The notes beneath the pieces were generated by a model. That model was not told where the DNA came from, did no database searches, and worked only from the letters and a program-made list of their open reading frames with translations. The position numbers and the translations under genes were made by a program. Source: Harmothoe impar (Eukaryota > Annelida > Polychaeta > Phyllodocida > Polynoidae). From it: DNA of 64,000 nt. The DNA lies in contig OX381714.1 in the NCBI GenBank assembly GCA_947462335.1, positions 38,413,360-38,477,359 on the forward strand. Reading direction: 5' to 3'. Each line of letters opens with the position of its first letter. Within the stretch, counting starts at the first letter, position 1. Positions 54,071 to 64,000 of this stretch are shown piece by piece.

Positions 54071-56273
54071 GGGTCGTCCATAAATGATGTCACGCCCTAG
54101 GGGGGGAGGGGGGGTCAGAAAATTGTGACAAAATGTGACAAGGGGGGAGGGGGGGTTGGCATGTGCATGATGTCACGTTTTGAAAAAAAAACCATTTTAA
54201 TGTCTGCAACATGTGAAACAAATATTTAAGTTTCTACCTACCCAAGCCCATTAAAGATACAATACCAGCTAATTTCAGGTGATTTTCTCATTTAGGTTGA
54301 TTACATGCTATGTATTACTGTTTGCCCATGTGGAAACTTTGGAGGCTCTCATTCATCATTTAGCATAATGAAAATACAATATATTGTTCCAAATGAATAG
54401 CTGTCCGCCGACACAAATGAGAATCAGCTAGGGATGCATTATGAACAATCAAAACACTGATGTTCTCGCAGTGAATTCATAGGCTACAAAAGAGCACTGA
54501 ATTCAGTATTTTATTCAGATTCCATAGCAAATGGCTTTCCTTTGGTAAAAGGGTTTGTCAATTGATAGGGAAATGACTAATGGAGGTCTATTTGGGTTTA
54601 ATTCATAACTTGATTTTGGGCTGATTAAGGTGGTAATGTATCTTTAAGAGGAAAAGGAAACATGGTTTGATTGAAATAGAAAGCTGATAGTGGATCTAAG
54701 ATTATCAATTAACTTATTAAGGACTGGGCAAGAACCCCCTTACAGGCTATTGCCTAGACTAGATTATTGACAACGTTATTTATGATAACCATGGTACAAT
54801 GCATATTCCAAGATGGAAAAGTACAAGACCACTACCAGAATTACTGAAAAACCTTGCATATTGTGCCATCAAAATAATACGCTGGAGTGCTCTTCAGTTT
54901 GGCAGTGGTAAAAGCTCGTCGGGACATATTCACATGGCAGCATGGACAAGAAAACCTTTCCAATCTTAAAATCAATAATCTTTAAAAATTTACAATCTTA
55001 AAGTTTAAAACATCTAAGATTGCAACATTTATTAAAGATTATCGCTGCTCACCATTGCCTTAACCCCTTCCATGCGGTAAGCCAATATATTGCACAAAAT
55101 TGCATTGAGTTACAAGAAATCCAGTGGTGAAGGGGTTAAATACTGGTAAGATGGCGCCACTATACTAGCACTAATAATATTATTGTATAGGCCCCCTACA
55201 TAGCATGAAAAATGCTACATAGGCTATGTGGAAGCAGGGGACCACAGTGTGCATTCTACCCCAAGACAGTGGTACCATCTGGTGCTAAGATTATCGATTT
55301 TAGGATTATTGATTTTAAGATTTTCTTGTAAACGCTCCAATGTGAGAGTATCCACTTGTGTGTGGTGATACCCCCAGGCCCTTTTTCAAGAGAGGCTGTT
55401 ATTCAAAGTCTTGTTTTGGCACTTACTAAAGATTTGGAGACTCTGATACTTCAGGGTGCTTACACAAGACCAGCCTTCTATTAAGAGCAGGCACATGATC
55501 GCAATGGTATCATATAAGCCGCACCTCAGGTTTGAGGGCACCCTGTAGTTCAGGCAGTGGTATAGTTATGACTACCAGGTAATTCATTATTGAGCTGTAC
55601 TTTTTTAAACAATCCTATAAGCCACACACAGCTTATCCACAAGGTTTAATGATAAATTGAACAATTTTTAGGAAGCAAACTCTTATTGGTAGAGAGGGGT
55701 CTAAACACTCTGTGGGAAGAGGGGGGTCATTTCTCAAAATCCAAACATAATGGGGGTTGAGATTATATTCGGTTAATTGGATGGAGGGGGTTGGAAAAAA
55801 TTGTGTTGTCTGGGGAATTCCACCAAGCCACCCCCCCCCCCGCTAGTAATTAGTGACACGTACAGCCCTTAGAAGTGTTTGTTGATAGCAAGTAAAGACT
55901 TAATTTTAAGTTTTCCTTGTGGGACCGGGTACTGTTACTACCATAAATTCCCACGTACATTTGTATAACCCAAATCTCACACCCTAACTTTGAGAGAATC
56001 TTATAACCTGCATCACTGTTTTAGTACTGTAGACTTTGAGAATATTGGTAACCCGCACTGGAGGTTTGGTTCATGTATAACCCGCGGGTTATACGCGGAA
56101 ATTTACGGTAGTACCTGTCTTAATCTTCGATTGAAGGGGGGGGGGGTAGCTGCTTGTGTGACGTCACGCCTGGAGGGGGGGTCAAGCAAAACGTGACAAA
56201 GCGTGACATAGGGGGGGGGGGAGGGGGGGTCAAAAAAAGGGCCAAAAAAGCGTGACAACATTTATGGACGGCC
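54071..56273. mobile_element. 2.2-kb non-autonomous inverted-repeat transposon
   Basis: The left end GGGTCGTCCATAAATGATGT and the inverted right end (GGGCCGTCCATAAATGTTGT) agree over 24 bp with two mismatches. CTATG flanks both sides. Both ends continue into TGTCACG and G-run blocks (AGGGGGGAGGGGGGG). No transposase frame is seen inside. A second small MITE (55939-56110) is nested near the right end. Confidence 0.68.
55939..56110. mobile_element. Small MITE with TACC(G/A)TAAATT ends
   Basis: The left end TACCATAAATTCCCACGTAC and the right end (complement TACCGTAAATTTCCGCGTAT) are inverted. Inside is the palindrome TAACCCGCGGGTTA. Related sequence is at 59231-59690. Confidence 0.7.
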
Positions 56274-56344
56274 CCTATGGGGAAAAGCGTTTTTTTTTAA
56301 AGAACGCATGTCACTAAAACTAAAAGATGACATTTGTCGTCATC

Positions 56345-56515
56345 GGGGTCGTCATGTTACACCAATACCGCCCCGGTGCTGCATTGGTGCATCATGCCGA
56401 CCCTTCAGGGGTGTCTCTACCCTTTAGGGTCAGCATGATGCTTGAATCCGGGGCTTGAATGCAGCACTGACAGGTTACTCGCCAGGGCTGCATTCATGCT
56501 ATGCTGCCCTGTGTT
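56345..56515. mobile_element. Small inverted-repeat element, second copy
   Basis: Shares GTGCTGCATT, GCATCATGCCGACCC and GGTTACTCGCCAG with the element at 30410-30560; the arms are more diverged. Confidence 0.5.
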
Positions 56516-56779
56516 AAACCTTTAAGTAGAACTCTCCTGGAGTTCACTCCCAGCCAAGTATGACATGGGGTAATACTTGGCTGGCCCGCTAGCTAACCAT
56601 AGTAAAGTGTGGCCACTAATATCAGCCACCCTGGACTCTAGTCTAGAGCCGAAGGCGCTGGTGTACAGATAGGATCAGGGTGTGGAAGGTAAACATACTA
56701 GTAAACAAGGGAGGGTGCTGCATCTGGCCCACTGGACTCACTTCCCCTTACAGTTACACGCCTCCATTTGCATACTCAC

Positions 56780-57110
56780 GCTATAACAGTGTGACAGCCA
56801 GTAGGACGCCGTGTGCTTCAACACTTCCCGACCGTGTGTGGTGATATGGTTAGAAGAAACACGAGCGAGGAAGACAACAACATCGTCACATCATCGATGC
56901 TCATCCACGCTCCACGATGATCAGAAGTACCGACAGGATGTGTGGTCGCAGTGTATTGTGGGGGGACGCAGATAGAACGCCGTCCAATCTCCAAGCTGAA
57001 TTTTTAAAGCGAATGTATGGCGAGATAAGAGGGAGCATCTGGTTCGGAGAGCGAAGTCACCGGATAATGTGCAGTCGGGCCTCTGATGTGGCTTCACTTT
57101 TCCCGCGCTG
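56780..57110 (-). other. Candidate 5' exon and promoter of the SAND-array gene
   Basis: A CpG-richer island with many CG dinucleotides ends, on the minus strand, at the consensus donor GTGAGTATG below 56780. It would splice over 4.6 kb to the acceptor at 52179. Only short upstream open frames are seen, so it would be untranslated. Transcript data are lacking. Confidence 0.35.
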
Positions 57111-57718
57111 ACGTGTAGGGCCTAGATAGCCTACTAGTACTAAGATAGGCGTTAGCCTATGCCTACATCCATGCAGTTTGAACCCAAAACAGACATAGCC
57201 TAGGCATATTCGGGTGGGTATGCTAGTCCAGGGGCAGTCTGAAAATAGGCACTATTAAAATGTCAAATGTCGGGGGCCTATATATACCGGTAGGCCTATG
57301 GGCCTTTAGGAATCTGGAGCTATACCCTGTGTGTCCACCATTTTAGATTTCGCTGGTTGCGGTAAAACCCACTGATAAGACATCCCACTATGGGTACAAT
57401 TAGGGGACAAACAGGGGACAGGCTAGTAACAGTCTTATCAGCTCTTATCACTGCTGCCCGCTGCAACCAGCTCCAGTCCCGACTAGGCCCTATAGGCCTA
57501 GGGCTATTAAATTTGTAGACATTCAATATTTCCCAAAAATATGTTCGATCCCTCCTTTTCCAGCCCGGATCCTATAGCCTCAAAGATGAAGGCTGAATAC
57601 AGATTGACTGGTTAGGATAGTTTGCAGGGCTATCCTAAGCAATCCAGGCGTGCATGCACAAGGTGAATATATTTGCTCAATTGAGCCTAGATATGGGCCT
57701 ACATGTAGCCCAAGAGGG

Positions 57719-57900
57719 GACTAAAGCGACCTAGCGACCTGGGCTATTTTTCAGGCGACCTGGCGACCTGGTATGCTGATTTGAGCGACCTAGCGACTTT
57801 TGAACAACTTTTGCTGTAGTAAAAATGGTCTAATAGGGACTATGCGACTTTATGTCCTGGGGGGGGGGGCTTAATTTCGGCGACTTTACAACCTGACTAG
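57719..57900. repeat. Short repeat (GCGACCTAGCGACCTGG units)
   Basis: GCGACCTAGCGACC and variants recur at 15-50 bp spacing with no open frame. Similar in style to the 58781-60130 element. Confidence 0.5.
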
Positions 57901-58780
57901 GGGGGACCCCTCTGTTGTGCCAACGTGTAGGCCCCCACCAGATGTTTGCAGTATCTAAAAAAAACAACATAGGCCCTAGGTAGGCCCCCTATACATAGGC
58001 CCTATACGCCAGAACCTGGGTAGAGATTACAGTCATCCCTACCCAGGTCCAATGTCTGTAATAATTAATAATTTATCATCACAGACATTTTAATCACAGA
58101 TAGGCTTCTCTGAGCTTTAACATAGTCTTATACAGTGCTATACGGACTTTAGCTGTTGTGTTTTTTTTTCTTCCATTTTGTTTTTCCTACATTTGTATGT
58201 AACCAGGTGTGGGTTTTTTTCAGACTTAGCTTAAAACTTGTTCTGTTATCACCGATGTGTATATGTGAGGGGATAACTTAGACCTATTCCATTCCCGAGC
58301 TCCTCCGTAAAAAGGGCTACGCTTATAAAATGCAGTTTTCGGTCTCATGAGAGAAAAGCGAGAGAAAGGGTTGGAAGAGAGCTAGCTCTAGGGTTTGCAT
58401 GGGCCCTGTTTGCGTTTTTTGGACCTTTTATAGAAGTGAGAGGTGAACATCTTTCCCTCCAGAAGGACAGGGGATGCATGTACAATGTATACAGTTCTGG
58501 GCGTTCATTGTGTGGCAGAAAGCGCTAGATTGCTCTGGTTCAAATTTAGATCTTCAAAATCTTCCTCTTCAAAATAATATTATGTCCCCAGTAACAGAGG
58601 AGAGATCCACACATAAGCCACTATACACTATATATAGCCTATAGTCTAGGCAATAGGGGGAAAGTGCATGGATCATGATGCTGTCGTTTTTGCATGCTTT
58701 ACCGTTGAAGGCTAAAAAAGGGTGGTTATTTTAGAGTTTTGTGTGTGAATAGAATGGCTCTAGACCCCTAAATTCGATAT

Positions 58781-60130
58781 GGCGACATGGCTATTTCTTA
58801 AAATCGACATGCGACATGCATGAGGCCTAGTGACATGCGACATGAGGCTTAGTGACAGGGGACATGGACACTTCTTAAAATTGACATGGGACATGAGCAT
58901 TTTAAGCGACATAGACATGCGACATGGTCATTTCTTAAAATCGACATGCGAAATGGGGACCCCCCCATCAAGGGCCCCAATAGATGAGAACTCTGGTACC
59001 AAATTGAACACTGGTTCCAGAGGATTCCTGAATCATGCAGGATACTACAGTTATAAGACGTCATGGGGATACTTACATTCAAGACTATTCAAACAAAAAA
59101 AATCTCGTTAATACATGGAATTGCCACGAACTACTTGCCCATTGCTCGAAATATGAAGGACTGTCAACAATTATTATCAGTATCTATTAGCTATAGCTGG
59201 AAGGTCTTTAGGGTACTTAGGGTATACCCTAAGTACGGTAAATTCCCGTGTGCAACCCGCATCTCTCATATAAGTACATATAATCCACACCCCGACTTTG
59301 GCAGAATCCTATGGCCCTGCAAAGACAACAGGCATTAGTGGGGCTACCCCATATGGGTCTGGACTACAGTACTAAACTCCACATGCAGCATTGTCTTTTC
59401 TTAAAACCGACAGGGGACATGGGACCTATCAACATGGAACATATCTTAGAATTGATAGGGGACACTTTTATTAATTATAAGGGGAATATTGTGGTTATTA
59501 AGTCACAGATGCCAGGATTGTGAATATTTTCTAAAATCGACAGGGGTGTGTGGACTCCCCAACCTCTAGGGTCCACAAAAATCCTCGTATTACCCCCACC
59601 TAGAATTTGAAAGTACGGTACTGTGTAACCCGCACTGGAAGTTTGGTCTGCGTATAACCCGCGGGTTATACGCGGGCGCCGCGGTATGTCTCTGTCTGTC
59701 ATGTTCTTCAGGTAACTGTAATTATCCTAGTACCTGCCACTGACACGTTTTCTTTGTGTGCTCTGCGATATAACTGGAGGTTTTGACACTAGATGTCAGT
59801 AGTGTATCGCTATAGCAAGCCATATTCCATCTACCAAACCTACCACAGGCAATTGACAAAGACGGGCAGGGAGGGACAAGGTAGACAGTAAACTATTAGT
59901 TTCCCCACTATTGGGGGTCTAGATGGGGGGGGGGGGGTCCACATCTCGCACGTCGATTTTAAGAAATGGCCATGTCACCTGTCACTTAGATCCACATGTC
60001 CCATGTCGCCTATAACAGCCTGTCCTGTCCCATGTCGATTAAGAAATACCCCATGTCATGTCACTTATTTTTTTCCTCATGTCACGAAGCTCCATGTCGC
60101 ATGTCGATTTTAAGAAATGGCCATGTCGCC
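58781..60130. mobile_element. 1.35-kb foldback element with ACATGCGACATG subrepeats
   Basis: The left arm starts GGCGACATGGCTATTTCTTA and the right arm is its inverse (GGCGACATGGCCATTTCTTA) over about 38 bp. Both arms hold repeated blocks of TTAAAATCGACATG. It contains a nested repeat (59231-59690). Confidence 0.78.
59231..59690. repeat. Nested repeat with TAACCCGCGGGTTA palindrome
   Basis: It starts TACGGTAAATTCCCGTGTGC and ends with TATAACCCGCGGGTTATACG; related to 55939-56110. Copies of the foldback subrepeat (AAACCGACAGGGGACATG) lie between, so insertion order is uncertain. Confidence 0.5.
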
Positions 60131-60535
60131 GAGGTTTTATGGAAGGAACACTTTTTTTCTGTGTTTTCAAACGATGCATATAGAGAAGACAGACTGAAGT
60201 CTCTATATATCCACTTCTGCAGGACAGTAATTGTTATGTTGACAAACTGGCCCTATCATTGGTCGGAGGTCGGAAAGTCGCCAAAAAAAGGCGCACTGAG
60301 TTGAGGACCTAGCCCTGCCGAGTTTTGTACGCAAAAGACGTCGTGGGTTCAGTGCGCCTTTAAGGCCCCATGCCGCTTTTTTGGAGCCTTTATCCTATTC
60401 TTTATTCTCCTATTCCCTCAAATGCAGGTGTGGGTTATACACTGGAATTTACAGTACTAATGTCAGGTAACCAGGGCATTGCTAACTTTTAGCTAAGCGT
60501 TAACACTAAGATAGGATAGGGACTTTGGGCATTTA

Positions 60536-60722
60536 TTTCATGGTAAATACGGCACTCCCATTAACTTAACCAAGGAAGGCCGTATTTAACACCCCCCGTG
60601 AAACAACCCTTACCCGTATTAAATGGTCTGTCAAATCATCTAAATTGTTGATTTAACCACTGTAAATGAGCTTTTTCAGAGCAAATAAGTGGAATTCTTA
60701 TAAATATAAAATATTGTTAAGG
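60536..60722. repeat. Dispersed repeat, copy 2
   Basis: Inverted copy of 25575-26032 without the 260-bp insert. Shared motifs include AATACGGCACTCCCATTAAC and GAAGGCCGTATTTAACACCC. Confidence 0.75.
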
Positions 60723-61030
60723 CCATGAGAACTGAGGTTTGAGTTTTGTGTCCACCGCCTTTGAAGGGGCCGCATGAAAAGTTCATTACTAATGCAAAGT
60801 TTCATTATTGTCAAATTTTGACAAAAATGTGATATTTTGGCCAATTTTAGGGTTGAAATATATTTGCTGCAACCCCCAGATACCATCATTTTAGACAGTT
60901 TCATAATAATGAAAAATGAATAAAAAAAAAAAGGGGGAAAAGGCCGCATCTATTTCCAAAATGTGTCGGACAGTAAACTCATTTGTAAGTTCCTGTGGCC
61001 TAATAAGAACATGAAATAAACACAAAGTAG

Positions 61031-61111
61031 CACTCGTAGAGGTCGTCACCGAGGGTTATTTCACTCGGCTTTGCCTCGTGAAATAATCCTCAGTGACGAC
61101 CTCTACTCGTG
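61031..61111. repeat. Hairpin repeat (CACTCGTAGAGGTCGTCAC arms)
   Basis: CACTCGTAGAGGTCGTCAC pairs with GTGACGACCTCTACTCGTG around a shorter inner inverted repeat (TTATTTCACTCG / CGTGAAATAA). Related to 25489-25564. Confidence 0.65.
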
Positions 61112-61448
61112 CACCTAGGCCTATGTGTTTTTTTCGTTAATGGTTGTACAAAAGTTAGTGAAAGCAACTAACTTTTAACCTAATATTTGAGATTTACTAT
61201 TTTCAATGTAGGCCGAATATGAATAAATCAATCTTAGACCTTATGGCATTATTGACAATATTTCATTACTCCATCTTTAAAAAGTTGCAGTAGGCTAAAA
61301 TATCCCCTAAAATGAAATTGTTCATATGGAAATTAAGTAGGCCTACTGTGCTATACTTAAAGGGATCAATTGGTCCAGGCAAGTTTTTTGGAAACGACCA
61401 TTTGAGATAATTGGACACCGAAAGCAGATTAAAAAAAAACCATTGCTG

Positions 61449-61740
61449 ATAATAATAATAATATCTTTTATTGACAACTGAAATGGAAGTCATTTCTGAC
61501 TTATGTGTCATACATAAAGGTTATATAAACTAAATCTACAAACTATGCTACAATACAAGACAAAATGGAAATACACTAGGCTACTACACAATACTACACA
61601 ATTGTAATCGACTAGAAAACACATATGTACAGACGTACAGAGACATGGATACATGGCATACATACCCAGTTGGGTCACAGTTTTGCATTACAGGTTAAAC
61701 TTTCAAACATTATTGACCTACAAACACATTAACCCCAAAC
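61449..61740 (-). mobile_element. 3' untranslated region and (ATT)n tail of the retrotransposon
   Basis: On the minus strand the stop codon is followed by about 290 bp of AT-rich sequence containing AATAAA near the end, then a run of ATT repeats at 61449-61471. Short tandem tails of this kind end many non-LTR elements. Confidence 0.65.
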
Positions 61741-63999
61741 TCAAACTTGTTGTCGTTGTTTGAAGGCCATATATACATATTTTCCCAGTGCATTAATAAC
61801 AATATGCTCTGGTGTCTTCATAACCTTCTCAAATTTATCAGTGTCAGATGTGTTAGCGTAGTTCGGTATAATACTTTTGACTACATTTTCGAATACCTCT
61901 CTGTATTCATTATGAAATGTACACTTTGTCAGAAAATGTACTTCATCATCCACAGCTCCACTCTGGCAGTAGAGACAAATCCTCTCACCAGCAGGTTTAG
62001 GTGGCCTGCAATGCCGACCAGTCTCTATTCCCAGATTGTGCGAACTTAACCTAAATTGTGCTAGGGCATACCTGTATTTACAGTTATTTAAATTAAAGAG
62101 ATAGTGTTCTAATCTGAATTCTGTTTTAAATGTCCGATATGTTCTGAGTTTCTTACCCTCACCTGCTTCATTAATTTCACCCATAATACTAGTCCTGTAT
62201 TTCCCATAGATAGCTTCAGTCAGAACCCCAATTGGAATTGCGCTAGCACCAGTTCTTTGAGTATCCCATAGATTATTGTATGTATCGCCCAGCCTGTCAA
62301 GAAGGTGTCTAACGTTACTGCACCAGTTAATCTGGTCCTCTTCATCTAACTTGTGCAAGCTTAAGTAGCATTTCTTGAGAACATTGGAGATTGGGAGATT
62401 TGAGATTCTTTTCCAGTATTTTATAGTTTGTACTTCCCAGAAGGCCCTTAGGGGAACTCTACCTGTATCTGCATAAACTGCTGCAGAGGTTGTTTGTTTT
62501 CGTACCCCAAGCATAGATTTTAAATATCTCAGCTGTCTTATTTCAAGTTTATCAACTTCTCTCCCTCTGTTTAGACCCCAAATTTCACAACCATGATCGA
62601 TGCATGGCCTCACTTGACTATCAAATAGCTTTAGAGCAGTTCGGGGCTTCGGTCGACCAATGTGCTCAGAACAGTTGGAATATACTTCATGTACAGCTTT
62701 CCTCCCCTTATCGGCAAGTTCTTGATAGACCTTATGAAAAATATCTTTATGGTCAGATTGTAATGTGAAGCCTAGATACTTGTATATTGTGACCTTAGCC
62801 AAGGGCTCCTTGCCATACTTGAATAGGCAAGACTTTGAATTTTTCTTTTCGTGAAACACCATAATATTTGATTTAGACAAATTTACAATTAAATGCCACT
62901 TTCTACAGTATTGAAATAAATTATTGATTTGGGTTTGTAGTCCCTCAGGAGTGGTAGAGAATAAAACAAGGTCATCAGCATATAACAGATATGCAACCTT
63001 TGTACCATTTATATCAATCCCTAGCTCAGGGACCAGGTATTCACTAATGTCAGACAGATAGCTATTAAACAGTTTAGGACTAAGAACTCCACCTTGTAAG
63101 ACACCATATAAACTGTCAATACCATCACTTAAGATTGAATTTACACGTACTCGAGATTGTGATTTTTCAAACAAATCCATTAGAACCTTGAGAGATTTCC
63201 CCTTTACCTTACTACATATCAGCTTGTAAAATAGTGCCTTTCTGTTGATAAAGTCAAAGGCCTTTGTAAAGTCAATAAAACAACAGTAAAGTGACTTATG
63301 ATTTGCTTGCGCTATCTTTATAGCAGAGTATAGAATAAACAGGTTGTCTGAGGTCCTTCCATTCTCTATAAACCCATTTTGGAGTGGATCATTCATGTCT
63401 AGCATCTCATTACTAAATTTAAGCCTGTTGTTTAGAACAATTTCAAAAAGTTTACAAGTGCTGTTCATTATTGTTATCTTTCTGTAGTTTTCAGGGTTAT
63501 CTCGATCACCTTTTTTGTGTAATGGGCTTATTATACCCTCAGCCCAACGTTCAGGAAAGTTACCAGACATAAGTATACAATTAAAAACCACATGAAGAAC
63601 ATCCACCAGGTCTTCCCCACCATATTTCAGGAATTCAGAGGGAACTCCATCCGTTCCCGTTGCCTTGTTTGTTTTCATTAACTTAAGAGCATATTGAATC
63701 TCATCCTGTGTAAAGGGAGAGTCTAAGAGAGATTGCACAGTATTTTCAATCATGTCAGAATTGTAACCAAAACTGAATTGTTGTACTGTTTGCTCCAACT
63801 GTGCCATGCTTTCATAATCGAAGTAGTCAATATGTGGAGGAGTTTGCTGTTTCTGGAAACAATTGACAAATACAGCAAGGGGAATGTCATTAGAGCTAGA
63901 TTTCCTTTTATATTTTCCCCATGTTTTCCAGAACTTGGCATGGTTATTGGTTTCTAGCATTTTATCTAATTCTTGACCGTCTTTTTGTTTTGCGTTTCT
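61741..63999 (-). mobile_element. Non-LTR retrotransposon reverse transcriptase, partial at window edge
   Basis: Open from the window edge to a stop at 61741 (about 750 residues visible). Reverse-transcriptase motifs are intact; counted from the methionine at 63960: ATGTDGVPSEFLK (100-112), CFIDFTKAFDFINR (227-240, motif A), LQGGVLSPKLFNSYLSD (288-304, motif B), YLLYADDLVLFS (324-335, motif C with YADD). The C-terminus has a zinc knuckle (CLYCQSGAVDDEVHFLTKC). The endonuclease would lie beyond the window. The clade is not certain; CR1, Jockey or Ingi-like groups are possible. No frameshift is visible, so the copy may be young. Confidence 0.88.
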
Positions 64000-64000
64000 C

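Noticed and set aside
56917..57111. Plus-strand open frame of 64 codons in the CpG-rich stretch
   Set aside because: No domain and no downstream partner exon; the region is better explained as the 5' end of the minus-strand array gene.

Overview
This window is animal nuclear DNA: small exons with canonical GT-AG splice sites, large introns, many short inverted-repeat transposons and non-LTR retrotransposon pieces. Gene content, intron style and repeats suggest a marine invertebrate, perhaps a deuterostome such as an echinoderm, hemichordate or amphioxus. The phylum cannot be fixed from the sequence alone.

Two protein-coding genes lie head to tail on the minus strand. The first (980-25389, candidate promoter near 27.25-27.5 kb) is an ANKMY1 orthologue. 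It has N-terminal MORN repeats, a central linker, ankyrin repeats and a C-terminal MYND zinc finger, spread over at least 15 coding exons with a 13-kb intron between the second and third. An RFX-type X-box lies upstream of a candidate 5' exon, which fits a cilium-associated gene.

The second gene (31317-52179, candidate 5' exon near 56.8-57.1 kb) is the most remarkable object here. It is an array of 24 consecutive exons, each encoding one SAND-like domain, followed by a last exon with C2H2 zinc fingers. I checked every exon junction by hand. All internal exons begin and end in phase 0, all stay in one reading frame, and together they predict one protein of about 3,490 residues. Every SAND unit keeps a histidine and a C-x-C-x2-C motif that resemble the zinc site reported for GMEB-type SAND domains. 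Five C2H2 fingers of one spacing (C-x2-C-x12-H-x4-H) sit only near the two ends of the array, and the C-terminal pair resembles the Ikaros/Hunchback dimerisation fingers. I know of no described protein with such an array.

Layout: 1-969, no supported feature; 980-25410, ANKMY1; 25411-31316, intergenic, with the ANKMY1 promoter candidate and a cluster of G/C-rich MITEs with TAA target duplications; 31317-52179, SAND-array gene; 52180-61440, upstream region with the candidate first exon, a hAT-like MITE, a 2.2-kb inverted-repeat element and a 1.35-kb foldback element; 61449-64000, the 3' part of a non-LTR retrotransposon running off the window. A second, 5'-truncated retrotransposon fragment lies inside the large ANKMY1 intron at 15.86-16.69 kb.
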